A DNA stretch of 64,000 nucleotides from Alviniconcha marisindica (lineage: Eukaryota > Mollusca > Gastropoda > Provannidae): the NCBI GenBank assembly GCA_018857735.1, contig JABMCL010001992.1, forward strand, positions 140,001 to 204,000. The letters run 5' to 3'. Positions 11,206 through 25,427 of the stretch are shown here, piece by piece. Made by a program: the position numbers and the translations under genes. The notes under the pieces are model-generated. The model had not been told where the DNA came from and ran no database searches. It saw nothing but the letters and a program-made list of their open reading frames with translations. Position 1 is the first letter of the stretch; every line of letters begins with the position of its first letter.

Positions 11206-12060
11206 CGACCGATGCAGATGCCCTTGTTGGGAGCCCGCGGAATATGTACAGATCAAACCGTGTCCATAACGTTGCTGGACGTACGTAACTGGACCAGGTA
11301 GGAACTGCTCTAGGCCTATAGGGACTGAGCGATATAATGCCTGCAATTACAGGAACTGAACTATGTACTACTTACCTTGCCCTGAGTGTGTCGTATGTGC
11401 CTGTTTGTGTGCGTGCGTGTTTGTGTGTATTTGTGTTTATGTGTGTCTGTGCGCGCGAGTGCCCGTGCGCATGCGTCCGTGTGTGTGTTTCGTTTCGGTG
11501 CTATTTACATACCTATCACATTTTGTACTACTGTTCCTCTTTTGTTTCGTATTTGATCACATCGTGCACTGTTCTATAATAATAACTCTTCTATAGTGTA
11601 CACCCGGTAAAACTGTACAAGTTCGCGGCGCTGTACATTATCAACATCAGCATGGCAATCAAAATGCACAAGTATTGTAAATGCATATGTCTCAACACTC
11701 AAGCATTTCAAAAACCTTTTTTTACACAACACCAAATGCTTCATCATTATCTTCTTCACAATGAAGATCTAGTACATGTATGTATGTACAGAAGAAAAAA
11801 ATCATTCCTTTCCGTTTTGTTCATTATAGTAGTGTACATTCTTTCAAATGCATAACAAAAGAAATCAGGCAAAGGCGGAGATCACGGCCTCCCTTATTTT
11901 TTACTGTAGATTTGGCCGACTCTGTGGCAAAATGGCCCGGATCTCAGTCTCACAATTCCACCATGATTTGTCCTTTGATATGGAAGCCAAATCATCAGTT
12001 ATAGTATTTACGACAATTACTTCTTTATTTTGCTTCCTTCGCCGACTTTAAAAAAAAAAA
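11206..12060. other. Unassigned DNA with an imperfect TG-rich tract
   Basis: TG-rich DNA lies at about 11395-11490. The remainder shows no supported gene or element. Confidence 0.5.
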
Positions 12061-12075
12061 AGTTCTTAGAGCACC

Positions 12076-12111
12076 CATGGAACAGCCTCAATTTCGTTCG
12101 AGGTTGTTCCG
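12076..12111. repeat. Short inverted repeat
   Basis: Arms GGAACAGCCTC (12079-12089) and GAGGTTGTTCC (12100-12110) pair with one G-T mismatch around a 10-base loop. Confidence 0.6.
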
Positions 12112-12380
12112 ATGGAAAACTGCACATCAGTGAAGGAAGCAAGTAGAACGAAGGTAATTGTCGCAAAAGCAGTTATAATCAATTATTTGGTTGCCAGGGC
12201 AAAGAGTATAGATCACTGTGGAATTGTAATATCCATTTGCGACCGAGCAGTAGTAAAAATGAGGGAGGCCGCGATCTCCACGTTTGAGAACATTCAGTTG
12301 CAATACCCTACCGACTACAGTTGCACCAGTCGAACGTATGCCGGCGACAACGGTCGCGCTAAGATCTTTTTCAACAGTAT

Positions 12381-12383
<3 letters not shown>

Positions 12384-12456
<73 letters not shown>
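12384..12456 (+). repeat. (CT)n microsatellite
   Basis: About 72 bp of pure CT. Long SL- or RE-dipeptide frames across it are artefacts. Confidence 0.97.
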
Positions 12457-12457
<1 letters not shown>

Positions 12458-13165
12458 CGGTGGAAACTTATGGAATAATTTACCATTATGGATTACAATT
12501 TTGTCAGACCACAAAGCATTTTATAAAAAGCATTTAAACAGCACTTAATGGACAAAAAACTACAAAAAACACAAGAAACATTGATTAAGGATATGTGCAC
12601 TATCTGTTTGATTTCGAACATGCTCGCATTCGTTTATGTTTTCAATATTTATGAATATGATGAGTCAAATATGTTTTTGTTGTTGTTGTTGTTTGTTTGT
12701 TTGTTTTGTTTTGTTTTTGTTTTGCCAGGCACATCATTGTGGGGCTTTTTATTCATATAGTATGCATCCGTCCATTAACAATATATTCGCTCACTGATTC
12801 AGCCTCTTTGCATGGCTCTATCCCCGTCATATCCACCTGAGGGTACTGGATAATGACCAGTGCACATGGCTTCTATAGAATTTAAAAAAAAGGTATGCAT
12901 ACACATAAACAGAAAGTTAGAACAAAGGAGAAGAGAGAGGTAAGGGGTATAGGACTCGTCAAAAGATTTCAATAATAATGACGCTTTTGTACACATCGTG
13001 TCTGTTGCTAGAGGTGAGATTTGGTTGCCAGTTTTGCGCAGACGTTTGAATTAAATTTGGTATAACCATACATGAGTGGAGCCATGTGAACACAAAAAGG
13101 TTCGAATCCGAATAGCCCAGGTTTCCTTACCAGTGCTGCCCATGATTACAAGCATGATGGAGAGA
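12457..13165. other. Unassigned DNA
   Basis: GTTT-rich simple sequence occurs at about 12677-12722; otherwise nothing recognised. Confidence 0.5.
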
Positions 13166-13330
13166 GAGAGGGGGGGGGGGGGGGGGGGGGTATAAACAGT
13201 AAATGTGTAAACATAGTCTATGTTCACAGAAGGGTGTATAAACAGAAAATGTGTAAACGCAGTCTATGTTCACAGAAGGGAGTATAAACAGTAAATGTGT
13301 AAACGCAGTCTATCTTCACAGAAGGGTCTA
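13166..13330 (+). repeat. Poly-G plus 46-bp tandem repeat, three copies
   Basis: A G run at 13170-13190 abuts three 46-bp units starting TATAAACAG at 13191, 13237 and 13283. The array starts exactly at the edge of the homopolymer. Confidence 0.9.
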
Positions 13331-13980
13331 CCTATGTTTGTGAAAAGGCTTGTCTAAACAAAACATTCTGAGCTGAGCTTTGTACTTAGACATCAATGCA
13401 GGTGTTAACCATACCTTCTCTGTGGTTCTCCTAGTCACCATGCCACATTTGGAAAATAGTCACTGGTGGTGCACGTTTGTTGAATACCTTCAGATGATTC
13501 TTACGGGCTGTATACAATTACACGACGTAACGTTTTGTATTATTCTTGTTTGTTTTTAATAGTCCAAATTAATCTCTAGAGCGAAATTTAGGCTGCCTTA
13601 CCTGTGTACGACTATATTAGCCGCAAGAACAGCTATATCCATTCATACCAGTGTGTGGAATATCTTTGTGTGCCTAATCAACACACAAGGGAGTTAGTTA
13701 GCGCTCTAAATACGTCACAGAAGTACATCAACAAACTTGTGTGTTGATTGTGCACGAGCGCTCTGGACTTCATTCTGCTTCAGATGTGTGTGCCTAAACA
13801 GTCATATGGTTGCCAGTGTTTTGGATTTGTAACGTACACACGCATGTCTGTTGAAGTTATTATTGTATGAATATCATAGCATGTAATTCTTAAACGCAGA
13901 GTATTTCATCTTGCAGGTAGGCAGGTACTGAAAAGACACACACTGAGCTATCCAAAAATCATTGTTTCTAAAAATACACG
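13331..13980. other. Unassigned DNA
   Basis: No recognisable feature. A G-rich run of 18 G follows at 13988-14005. Confidence 0.5.
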
Positions 13981-14390
13981 GGGGGATGGGGGGGGGGGGG
14001 GGGGGTAGCTTACCCATGGGCTAATAGGGCTTAAGTGAGAAAACTGAAGGAACGCTTACGAATGCTATCTAGATTACGTTTCGGGATTATCAGAAGCTTT
14101 TAACGTGAGGATCGGTGTGTTTGTGATGCTTGATAATTATGTGCAGAGCGAAAACGAAAAGGTAAAATGGGACTGCACCGTCCAGGTGAGGGTAAGCAGG
14201 TGTTGCTGGTGTAGGTTTTTTCTTGTTGTCTTGCTCTTCGGTGTAACATACTTATCGAAGTGAAGAATTGGAAGAAGAAACACAACAGCCACAGAAGCAA
14301 CACCAAAATCAAAAGCAAAACAGACAGACACGATCTGCCACATGTATATATAAGCAACAACCAAAGCAAAAGCAAATAGACAGACACGAT

Positions 14391-15600
<1,210 letters not shown>

Positions 15601-16438
15601 GGTCCGAGGGAAGGAGGGTCTGAGGGAAAGGGCCTAAAGGAGGGTCTGAGGTAAAGAGGATCTGAGGTAAAGAGGGTCTGAGGTAAAGATGGTCTGAGGT
15701 AAAGAGGGTCTGAGGGAAGAGGGTCTGAGGGAAGAGGGTCTGAGGGAAGAGGGTCTGAGGGAAGAGGGTCTGGCGGAAGGAGGGTCTGAGGTAAAGAGGG
15801 TCTGAGGGTAGGAGGGTCTGAGGGAAGGAGGGTCTGAGGTAAAGAGGGTCTGGCGGAAGAGGGTCTGGCGGAAGGAGGGTCTGAGGTAAAGAGGGTCTGA
15901 GGGAAGGAGGGTCTGAGGGAAAGGGCCTAAATGAGGGTCTGAGGTAAAGAGGGTCTGAGGGAAGGAGGGTCTGAGGTAAAGAGGGTCTGAGGTAAAGAGG
16001 GTCTGAGGGAAGGAGGGTCTGAGGGTAGGAGGGTCTGAGGGAAGGAGGGTCTGAGGGAAAGGGCCTAAAGGAGGGTCTGAGGTAAAGAGGGTCTGAGGTA
16101 AAGAGGGTCTGAGGGAAGGAGGGTCTGAGGGAAGAGGGTCTGGCGGAAGGAGGGTCTGAGGTAAAGAGGGTCTGAGGGAAGGAGGGTCTGAGGTAAAGAG
16201 GGTCTGAGGTAAAGAGGGTCTGAGGTAAAGAGGGTCTGAGGGAAGGAGGGTCTGAGGTAAAGAGGGTCTGAGGGAAGGAGGGTCTGAGGGAAGGAGGGTC
16301 TGAGGGAAGGAGGGTCTGAGGGAAGAGGGTCTGAGGGAAGAGGGTCTGAGGGAAGGAGGGTCTGAGGGAAGAGGGTCTGAGGGAAGAGGGTCTGAGGGAA
16401 GGAGGGTCTGAGGTAAACAGGGTCTGGGAAAGAGGGTT
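15601..16438 (+). repeat. 16-18 bp minisatellite, about 840 bp
   Basis: Units are built on GGGTCTGAGG followed by GAAGGA, GAAGA or TAAAGA variants. Occasional longer units contain GGGCCTAAA. A 279-codon minus-strand frame of 'PQTLLPSDP'-type repeats is a by-product of the array. Confidence 0.95.
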
Positions 16439-16479
16439 TGCAAGCTGTCTACTTCGTATCGACTAAAAGGCAATTAAAT

Positions 16480-17001
16480 TTTAGAAATCACAAAATATGA
16501 CACATTTGTTGTTTTCGGTTGAGGTGTTCCGTTGGATATCCAGTTCAGTTCAAGATAGTATCTATACGCTTGGAAAAGCGCATTTGGTTTAAATAAACAT
16601 TTTTTCGAGACAAAATAAAGATACAAAGAATCATTATGTGCTCATCAACAAGCTATAGCTTATAGGCGATGAGCTCATACAGTTGAGAAAAAAAATGTTT
16701 GTCGGACGAACAATATCACTTCGCTAACAATAAATGAGACGTAATAAACAATAGCAACAGCAAAAACAAAAAACAAGAGAAAACAAAGAAAGAAACAAAA
16801 AATTAAAACATATAATCACATATACAGAAGGACTTAATTCTTGGATTTTTAACGTCCCTTAACTGTACTATGTTAAAAGGACAAATCACATGTGCACAAA
16901 AAGTCAGTATATACGGTCAAAAACAAACAAACAAACAAAACAAACAACAACAAAAACAATCATATTACAGGTCAGCTACCTGACAGCTTACAGTTCTGCT
17001 T
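16480..17001 (-). mobile_element. Probable 3' region of the RNase H LINE
   Basis: This AT-rich block lies immediately downstream (minus strand) of the RNase H coding relic and has CAAA-type simple sequence at 16915-16965. The outer boundary is not defined. Confidence 0.4.
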
Positions 17002-18066
17002 TTAAAGTCGTTTAGATAGCTTAATGAATTCATGGACAGTTAGGAATATGTGTTTGGTTTCTGGAAGTCGCAGGTCTAAGTTACCGTACACTAGTGTTCT
17101 AATATTGGTTTGGCTGCTAGGGAGGGTAAGTATTGTTCTTGCGCGGATGTTAAAGTAGTTAGGACAATGAAGGAGGCAGTGCACGGCCGTTTCTGTAGAA
17201 TAACCACAAGAACAGTTTGGGTCTGTGCTTAAAAGCGCACTTGACCGATGGTGTAATTTGACCGATGGTGTAATTTGACCGATGGTATAATGTTCGTGGT
17301 TTTCTGGCCGCAGGTAGTGTCTCAAGCTTCTCAACACTTCTCAACACTTCAGATCTTCCGAGGTGCAAACCATTATCATGGTTGCTTTTACCCGCCAGTC
17401 TATCTGCTCTTTCATTTCACTACACTTCGGCATGTCCACAGGAGTTTCCAAAGATGTATGTCGAACATTGGTACATGCAAGTCTGGGCTTCCCATTTCGC
17501 CTGTCACTTTTTGTAGCAAGCTCATTGAATCTGTGAAGATGATGGCATCTGCGGTCCGATTGTCACCCCTTGAGGCAATCCAGCGGACGGCACGTGTCAC
17601 CGCTTCCACCTCCGTTGGAAAGCTGGAGGCTGAGAACGTACAGGCTCCACTGTTTTCCTGGGTGGTGGTCTCACCTTGCTTGACAGTGAAGCCCCACCCT
17701 GACTGGTCTTTGGTGACTTATATGAGACCCTGCCGTTTGCTGTTGTTGTTGTTGTTCGTTTGTTTGTTTGTTTGTTTTCTTTTAATGAGAAGCTTGATCG
17801 CTGAATCCATTTTGCCTGCTGTCCATTTTTAACAGTGCCTTAATTGCAAAGTTTTCTGGCAGGAGTGTCTCATAGAGATGCCAGAATCGTTTTGGGTACC
17901 TTTCCCACTGTTTGGTTCGCTCGAGCTCTGTCAGCTGGCATACTTGCGGTATTGAGTCCTGCGCTTGACCCATCCAAGATTTGCCCCGTCCCAGTCTGCA
18001 TTTTTGTGTCCTTCAGAGCTTCAAGGAGTGGGTCGTGGATAATTTCTTTCCAAACTTTTTTTTAAA
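17002..18066 (-). mobile_element. LINE with RNase H domain, degenerate
   Basis: Minus-strand frames encode a C-terminal RNase H relic. 'VEAVTRAVRWIAS' and 'AIIFTDSMSLLQKV' match the RNase H helix and catalytic Asp block. 'NERADRLAGKS' matches the following HEGNE..D..A region. The end is a zinc-knuckle-like 'CSCGYSTETAVHCLLHCPNY'. Stops and frameshifts interrupt the reading, and a GTTT/GTT-rich stretch (17735-17780) sits inside it. RNase H in the ORF2 tail is typical of I/Nimb/R1-type LINEs. An 18-bp segment is triplicated at 17239-17291 within the coding relic. Confidence 0.75.
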
Positions 18067-18321
18067 ATAGTGGGCAACTGTCCGACATGTTATACCACGC
18101 ACCCGCGTTAAAGACTGACCTGCGCAGAGCACGATGTGGAAACGGTATATCGGGAAACTGGAGAGAGAGAGGATAATTAATAGCAAAGTGTCGGATCAAC
18201 GAATTTTACAAGAAGACTCTTGATCAAATGAGTTTCAGTTTCTGACCGTACATTTCGATGGATTTCACTTTCCAAATGTTCAGATCTAAAAGCTGTTTTT
18301 TGGGGATAGAGAGTGAACACT

Positions 18322-18425
18322 GGCTAGCACACACACACACACACGCACGCACGCACGCACGCATGCATGCACACATTCATGAAGAAATATACAGACACAC
18401 ATACATATGCACATACACGCACGTG
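18322..18425 (+). repeat. CA and GCAC tetranucleotide tract
   Basis: CA units pass into GCAC and GCAT tetranucleotides with imperfect CA downstream. Confidence 0.9.
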
Positions 18426-19089
18426 CCCATTGCCAACAATAATCCCTCTTTTGCTTAACACAAGCTAACTAATAACTAAGATGAGCAAAACAAATCCAAT
18501 TATGATCTAAGTAACTATAATATTTGAACGTTTGCTGGAAACCATTTTATTTGTGTCTCATAACCCCACGGGTTTTATGACAAAACAATGTTCTTGTTCT
18601 TGCAATAAGCAGGAGAAAAACAAACAGAGTAAGCAACATCCCACTAACTGTGTAGGAAAGAAGCGTGCTGAAAATGACTATAGCTGAACCAGATGAGCAA
18701 AACAAACTACAGGTGCGGCCTTGTGTCAGCAGCAGCAGGCATTATACAATAAACCCAAAGTACCTCAGCACGCATCCGCCAGAACAATCATTTCTCATCC
18801 AATACCCTGCTCGGCACAGCCTGGCCGCACTGCGCAGCCGCCAACCCGAGCTGTCCCCCAACGACTGGGGCAGCCCGCAGTGACTATAGTATTGACAGAT
18901 AGAGACGGTGGAGTGGCGTCGCTTCGCTGCCTATCTAGGCTGAAGATAGGAGGCTGCGTCCAGCAGATCAATGGAGGCTCCATTTGGACTAAATGGCTCA
19001 GTGGTGGAAGGCTTTGGTTACTAGAAGACTATGGTGAAATGGGAAGAGGGGGCCGGAGGAACGCTGTGAGAAGATCGGGAATAGAAGGA
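18426..19089. other. Unassigned, with a GC-rich island at 18700-18890
   Basis: The island carries a 72-codon plus-strand frame (18665-18883) with ordinary residue use (for example 'LAALRSRQPELSPNDW'). It has no convincing acceptor-donor pair and no recognised homology. It could be a lost exon or chance. Confidence 0.3.
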
Positions 19090-19384
19090 GGGGGGGGGGG
19101 GGGGGGGTGAATAGTTACGAGATCACTTCCCTAAATTAGAAGGGGAGGGGAGGGAGGGGGTGGTAGGAACTGTTTCTGTCTGTGCTTAAGAGATCATTGG
19201 CGGAAAGAAGATGGTTGGTGGGTAGGCAGCCTACTGCTCTTGTCTTTCTTCAGTTACAACATCGCTGTGGGGTCTAGGTACTGGTTACACGATCAGTGTG
19301 AGTGCTATTATTGAATATCGCATCACTGTGGCTTTCCTCTGTGGTTAGGGCGTGTCGGGGGGTGGGGGGGTGGGGGGTGGGGGT
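19090..19384 (+). repeat. G-rich runs
   Basis: An 18-base poly-G at 19090-19107, then GGGGA/GGGGT-rich stretches near 19141-19162 and 19355-19384. They could form G-quadruplexes. Confidence 0.85.
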
Positions 19385-20136
19385 AGTTACTAGATTACAA
19401 GATCGGTTTTGGAGCTACCTACTGGATACGATATCGACGCAGAGGCTATATCTGTGGTTACAATATGACTATGTGGACTAGACGTTGCAGACAAGATCAG
19501 TGTGATGTACCGAATGGGTTCTAAATACAAGTACATAAAGACCATTGTTCGGGATTGTGCTAGATGCTGATTGCTCGGGGCAAATAATTGTGAAATCAGT
19601 GTGGGGCCTAGTTGCTGGCTACTATTTCACCTTGGGAGCGACACGACCCCGTCCCTCCCACCTCCCCCCTCCCCATCTCTCTCTTTCTCTTCGCCCTCTC
19701 TCTCCCAACCTCCTCAACATGTCAAATCAGATGAGCGATCACGTGATCAAGTGATTACGTGATACTGCTCGGAAGTTGTAGTCTTTTCTTTTGAACACGT
19801 TGACAGAACGTTGAAATTCAGTTACTATCTATAACATTCGAAATCCATCCCGAATGTGTGAAGCTGCTGGTCTTGTTATTTGAAGAACTGGATGTCTGTT
19901 GTCAGCTGCGAGGGCCTTTAAAACTCCACTGACGATTACCGACGATGCGAATAGCCGTGATGGGTTTGTGCGGTGTTTTGTACACTAGGACGTCTCTTTA
20001 TTTAAATAGATTTAGCAGTATGTTCCTGTTTATTGAAATCATCGAAGGTAACAGCGTAGTCGAAATTCCCGTCGTTTGTGGTGAGTTATGTAAAATGGCA
20101 CACTGAGAACCAGCTTTGTTGTTAGTAGCAGTTAGT
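19385..20136. other. Unassigned DNA
   Basis: A CT-rich stretch occurs at 19660-19710; otherwise nothing recognised. Confidence 0.5.
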
Positions 20137-20518
20137 GGATGGTGCACCATAACGGTTACATATCTGGATGGTGCACCATAACGGTTACATATCTGGATGG
20201 TGCACCATAACGGTTACATATCTGGATGGTGCACCATAACGGTTACATATCTGGATGGTGCACCATAACGGTTACATATCTGGATGGTGCACCATAACGG
20301 TTACATATCTGGATGGTGCACCATAACGGTTACATATCTGGATGGTGTACCATAACGGTTACATATCTGGATGGTGTACCATAACGGTTACATATCTGGA
20401 TGGTGCACCATAACGGTTACATATCTGGATGGTGCACCATAACGGTTACATATCTGGATGGTGTACCATAACGGTTACATATCTGGATGGTGCACCATAA
20501 CGGTTACATATCTGGATC
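20137..20518 (+). repeat. 29-bp minisatellite, 13 near-identical copies
   Basis: Units of 29 bp start GGATGGTGCACCATAACGG. Almost the only variation is C or T in the GTGCACC core; copies 8, 9 and 12 (from 20340, 20369 and 20456) read GTGTACC. Each C-type unit contains the 12-bp palindrome ATGGTGCACCAT. Confidence 0.97.
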
Positions 20519-21059
20519 AGGTGGTTGCAGGTTTCAGATTTGTTTCCCCATCCGTTTCTCAGGGCAAATTGAAACGGTCCCATTGGTGATGCTTTTCTGT
20601 TGTTGTTTTTATTAGTTTTTGTTCCTTTGTTGTAGTTGTTGTTGTTGTTGTTGTGTTTTTGTTTTTGTTTTTTGTTTGTTTGTTTTGTTTTGTTTTTGTT
20701 CCGGCGTATGTCACGCCTTTTTTGTGTTGTGGTAAGTAGCATGTGTTTCTCGCTTCATCAGTAACGTCATGTTCTTCTCGTGTTAGCATTGCGGTCATAC
20801 CCTTCTTTTCCACCGAAACAACAGCGATTAAATCTGACCTCCCACAAACTATAAACGCGTGGCAGTGCGATTATGTCAATAAATTAGGGTCTATAATCTG
20901 AAGATGACCGTTCATTAATTTTTTTGTTGAGCTCGATTACTAGACCGGTCAGCAGATCTGTCTTACTCTTGCTAACTGTCAGTGTCGGATGAACTTCTCA
21001 CAACAACGCTTAACTCAGCAGGCTGGTTGATGATCGTTTCACTGTTATAGACAGTTGTC
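20519..21059. other. Unassigned, with TTG/GTTTT simple sequence
   Basis: GTT and GTTTT repeats at 20595-20700; nothing else recognised. Confidence 0.5.
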
Positions 21060-22425
21060 ATGGCTGACTGTATGATGAACTTGTCACCAGATGATCTCCT
21101 TTGCAGACTGGTTGATGAATTTGCACGGGATACTCAACGTGGCAGGCTGGTTGTTGAACTTACCACAAGACGTTTGACCTGGAAGACTGGTTGATAAACT
21201 TGTCACCAGATGCTTCTTGTGCCTCATTGGTTGATGAACTCTTACCAGATGCTCCTTGTGACTGACTGGTTGATGAACTATTACCGGGTGCTCCTCGTGA
21301 CAGACATGTTTATGAATTTGATAAACGTTTCGATAAACTTTCATCATGTGTTTATTGTGGCAGACTTGATGAATGTTCAACAGATGTTCACTCTGGCAGG
21401 ATGGTTAATAAACATTCGCCATCTATTTACTGTGGCAGACTGGTTCATAAACGTTCACATTTTGCGCGTGGGTTTGCGTGTTTGCGCTTAGAATAGTCTC
21501 CACGGACACGAGTTTGCGCTTTATAATTACATTTACTGTTATGTTATAATATGCTTTATAATTACATTTACTGTTATGTCGTTATATGCTTTATAATTAC
21601 ATTTACTGTTTTTATATGCTTCATAATTACATTTACTGTTTTTGTATGCTGCGGGAGACTGGTTGATAGATGACTAGTTCACCATATTTTCATTCTTGCA
21701 GGTTGATTGTTAAACTTTCACCATAATTTATGCTTATTGTGGCAGACTGGTTGATAATCGTTCCCAATGTGTTTATTGTGGCAGACTGGTTGATTATATT
21801 TCACCATAATTATGTTCACTGGCAGTCTGGTTGACAAACGTTTACCATGCGTTTACTGTGGAAGGTAAATTTTTTATATATATTTTTAAATATCACCTAA
21901 TCTGTATTGTGGCGGACTGGCTGATAAACGTTCGGATATAATCATTTACTGTGACAAGCCAGTTGATGGTTGATGGACTTTCACCAAACGTTTGTTAGTA
22001 GGCTCTCGCCAGATGTTTGTGGTGGCAGGCTGGTTGATGAACTCTCCACGGACGTCTGTGGTAGACGGCTGTTTGATTCATTCCCACCACCAGATGTTTG
22101 TGGTGGCAGGCTGGTTGATGAACTCTCGCCAAATATTTGTAGTGGCAAGCTGGGTGATGAACTCTCTGTGGTGGCAAACTGGGTGATGGACTCTCATCAG
22201 ATGATTGTAATGGCAGGCTGGGTGGTGAACTCTCGCCAAATATTTGTAGTGGCAGGCTGGGTGATGAACTCTCTGTGGTGGCAGACTAGGTGATGAACTC
22301 TCACCAGATGTCTGTGGTGACAGGCTGGGTGATGAACTCTCACCAGATGTCTGCGGTGACAGGCTGGGTGATGAACTCTCACCAGATGTCTGTGGTGGCA
22401 GGCTGGGTGACACGGTGTTGAAGCT
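21060..22425 (+). repeat. 39-bp tandem array grading from decayed to homogeneous
   Basis: Copies share GGCAGGCTGGGTGATGAACT and CACCAGATGT blocks. Early copies (21060-21960) are diverged, irregularly spaced and interrupted by 'TATAATTACATTTACTGTT' repeats at 21520-21645. The last copies (22270-22410) are nearly perfect 39-bp units. Confidence 0.9.
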
Positions 22426-22559
22426 CCGCGGCGGACTGCTGATGAGGTTTGTTGATTTACGTAATTGACACACACGCTTCCGTAGCTGGGTGCGCGAGGT
22501 CAGAGATCAGCACGAGTGCTAGCGAGAGGTATTGATCCACACTGATGCTCCTATGACTG

Positions 22560-22965
22560 TTCGCAAGCACATTCAGTTTCAGGTCGGGTTCGGTTGTTGT
22601 GCGCACCGAGATGATCGACCCTACACGTTACGGTAGTGCTTGTGTGACGGTTCTCATGCACAGTCGGTTTTAGGTTGGTTAGATTGTGGTGCACACCGAG
22701 GAGACCAAGACCGAATCGTTACTCTGATGCTCGTATGACGGTTCTCAGTCAGTGTTAGGTTGGTTAGATTGTGGTGCACACCGAGGAGACCAAGACCGAC
22801 TAGTTACTCTGATGCTCGTATGACGGTTCTCATGCAAAGTCAGTTCTAAGTCGGCTTCGGCTGTTGTGGACGCCGAGATGATGAATACGTACGCATCACA
22901 TGGATGCCATCGTGAGGTTCATATATACGGTTAGGTAGTGGGTGTAGTTTGACTATGATGCACAC
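22560..22965 (+). repeat. ~85-92 bp tandem repeat, about four copies
   Basis: Recurring blocks are GACGGTTCTCATGCA, GGTTAGATTGTGGTGCACAC and CGAGGAGACCAAGACCGA. Confidence 0.85.
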
Positions 22966-23700
22966 CGAGATGGTCGATTTGTGATATGTGTGATATACAC
23001 CACACACACACACATGTGGCAGAGTGGTATTTTGAGTGTGTGATGTTTGTTTTGTCACAATTTGTGGGGAGTATATTTGATACTAACTTTGAGTAAGTAA
23101 ACACGGTGCTTAACCTAGAAATTTACAAACTTGGTATCACTTTCATTATATTTGGTCAAGAATTGAGTCTTGATTATTAATTGTATTTAATATGCTGTTT
23201 TATTGGATTTCCTCATTATAATTTGGATGTAGTGTTTGATTATTAGTGCACTAATTAATGGTAAATATTGTCTTGAAAAGGAGTAGATGAATCTTGTCAA
23301 ATTAAGGTAGCAGTTATAATGTTTGGTATCTTACAATGTTATGGTGACAGAGTTCTGTCCCATGTATAGTATATGACTTTTAACAAGTTCAGAGTTGCTT
23401 TTTTGTCGCAAGTGCAACAAGAAAAAAACATGCGTTTCATGTTTAGTGGGCCCTAAAAGTTCTGAGCTCAAAGCTCACTATATATATGATCTAGAAATAG
23501 GTTCAGTGGTCAGTTGCAGAAGTTATTTATTGGGAAAAGGAACCTTTGTCCAACTGAGAAGGGCTGTACCTATCTCTACCTATGTTACTACAACTTTGAA
23601 ATAAACGGCCACGGTTCTCCTCAGTGCTGTTGTCATCGCCTCATGTATTCACCACGAACCCGCCAGGGGCATAAACTTATATACATGCATTACAACCCAG
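22966..23700. other. Unassigned DNA
   Basis: AT-rich with no array. A 69-codon plus-strand frame (23395-23604) has ordinary composition but no recognised domain or splice sites. Confidence 0.5.
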
Positions 23701-23701
23701 C

Positions 23702-23705
<4 letters not shown>

Positions 23706-23770
<65 letters not shown>

Positions 23771-23793
23771 ACTGACTCACTCACATACACACA

Positions 23794-23846
<53 letters not shown>

Positions 23847-23880
23847 GCGCGCGCGTGCGCGCGCGCGCGCGTGCGCACAC
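23706..23880 (+). repeat. Compound CA and CG microsatellite
   Basis: CA tracts at about 23706-23764 and 23795-23845, with CACT variants between, end in GC alternation at 23846-23876. Confidence 0.97.
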
Positions 23881-24429
23881 ATTGGGTTGGTGTGAGGGTT
23901 CTAATACGGTCAGTATAATGCCCGCTTTGCCTGGCTGAAAATCAGGGGGTTGAAGACTAAAGCGCATCACAGTGTTGTCCGTGTGGTTCTGAAATGTGAT
24001 TAGCTTTGGGTCAGTTTAAACTAGGGTGTACACGGAGGTATCTCTACGTAAACATCAAACACATACGCACCACGTCGACGTTTTTCGATTGGGCTTTTGA
24101 TGTATAGTCACATTTATGTCAGCTTTGGCTTTAGGCCTAGTGCATATGGAGATAATCAACGTATTTTCGTATGCGTTCTAATGTAGCTTATGCTAGTTAT
24201 TAATCGGCTTAGACTCGAACACACTTTCCTATCATCTGTATATCTACCCTGCACCTTAATGTTACTTAATCTTCTGTTTTTTCAGTTTAGACCCAGCTTC
24301 AGTTGACGTTAGCTTCAGATCAAGTCGGTATTGAAGAGCTGGTCAAAATGCGTGCGCACACACTTCGGATTTCGTGATGATAAGATGCACGGTTGACGGG
24401 ACTTTAAAATTATTTGGGGGGGCGAATTA
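23881..24429. other. Unassigned DNA
   Basis: No gene, array or element recognised. Confidence 0.5.
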
Positions 24430-24745
<316 letters not shown>

Positions 24746-24953
24746 ACAACACGCGCCTTGCCACAAACGGGTGCGTATTTTTCGGCCCTGTGGGGTCCGA
24801 TGTTTTCTCTACGGGTTAACGTGTTACGGATTAGCTTGTCACAAGATTCTCTTCCTTTTCTTCCGTCCCTCTGATGGTATCTCACTCACTGTTCTGCTTA
24901 TTTGCTGACAAAGTGCTTTACTTCAGATAGTCTTCTTCCTTATACATATCCAG

Positions 24954-24993
24954 CATCAGTGTATAGCATAGATATATAAGCTATACACTGATG
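24954..24993. repeat. Perfect 14-bp inverted repeat
   Basis: Arms CATCAGTGTATAGC (24954-24967) and GCTATACACTGATG (24980-24993) flank a 12-base AT-rich loop. Confidence 0.85.
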
Positions 24994-25080
24994 TTCGAGA
25001 CGCGATCAGTGTGAGGACAGGTACTAGACAAAGATCATTGTAGGGTAGTCGTAGATGCTGGTAAACTGCTGATTATGAGG

Positions 25081-25108
25081 TCAGTGTGTGTGTGTGAAGA
25101 GAAGGAGG

Positions 25109-25179
<71 letters not shown>

Positions 25180-25208
25180 TCGAATTGGAAACCTTTAATA
25201 CTCAAGGA
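25081..25208 (+). repeat. (GA)n with the same flank as at 346-376
   Basis: GA tract at about 25112-25177, then AACTCGAATTGGAAACC and TTTAATACTCAAGGA, matching the flank at the start of the window. Confidence 0.85.
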
Positions 25209-25427
25209 CCATTAGGACCTAACCTATCTAACAGCCAGTCATCGCTATAATACACATATAAGCACGACTATGCTACAAACACATATAAGCACGAGTATAC
25301 AATAGATTAATCCAGTTGTAGAGTTCCTACAAATACGCTTGTTTGTAGAAGCATCAGAATTACATTACAGAGAGAGGGACAGAACTACAGCCATAAAGTC
25401 TCTACAGACGGAAGCACTATTTACTGG

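Noticed and set aside
15634..16473. 279-codon minus-strand ORF of Pro/Leu/Ser repeats
   Set aside because: Direct translation of a 16-18 bp minisatellite with no unique domain.
18665..18883. Possible upstream exon of the NALF-like gene
   Set aside because: No cysteines matching the family and no clear splice pair; about 30 kb from the next exon with nothing linking them.
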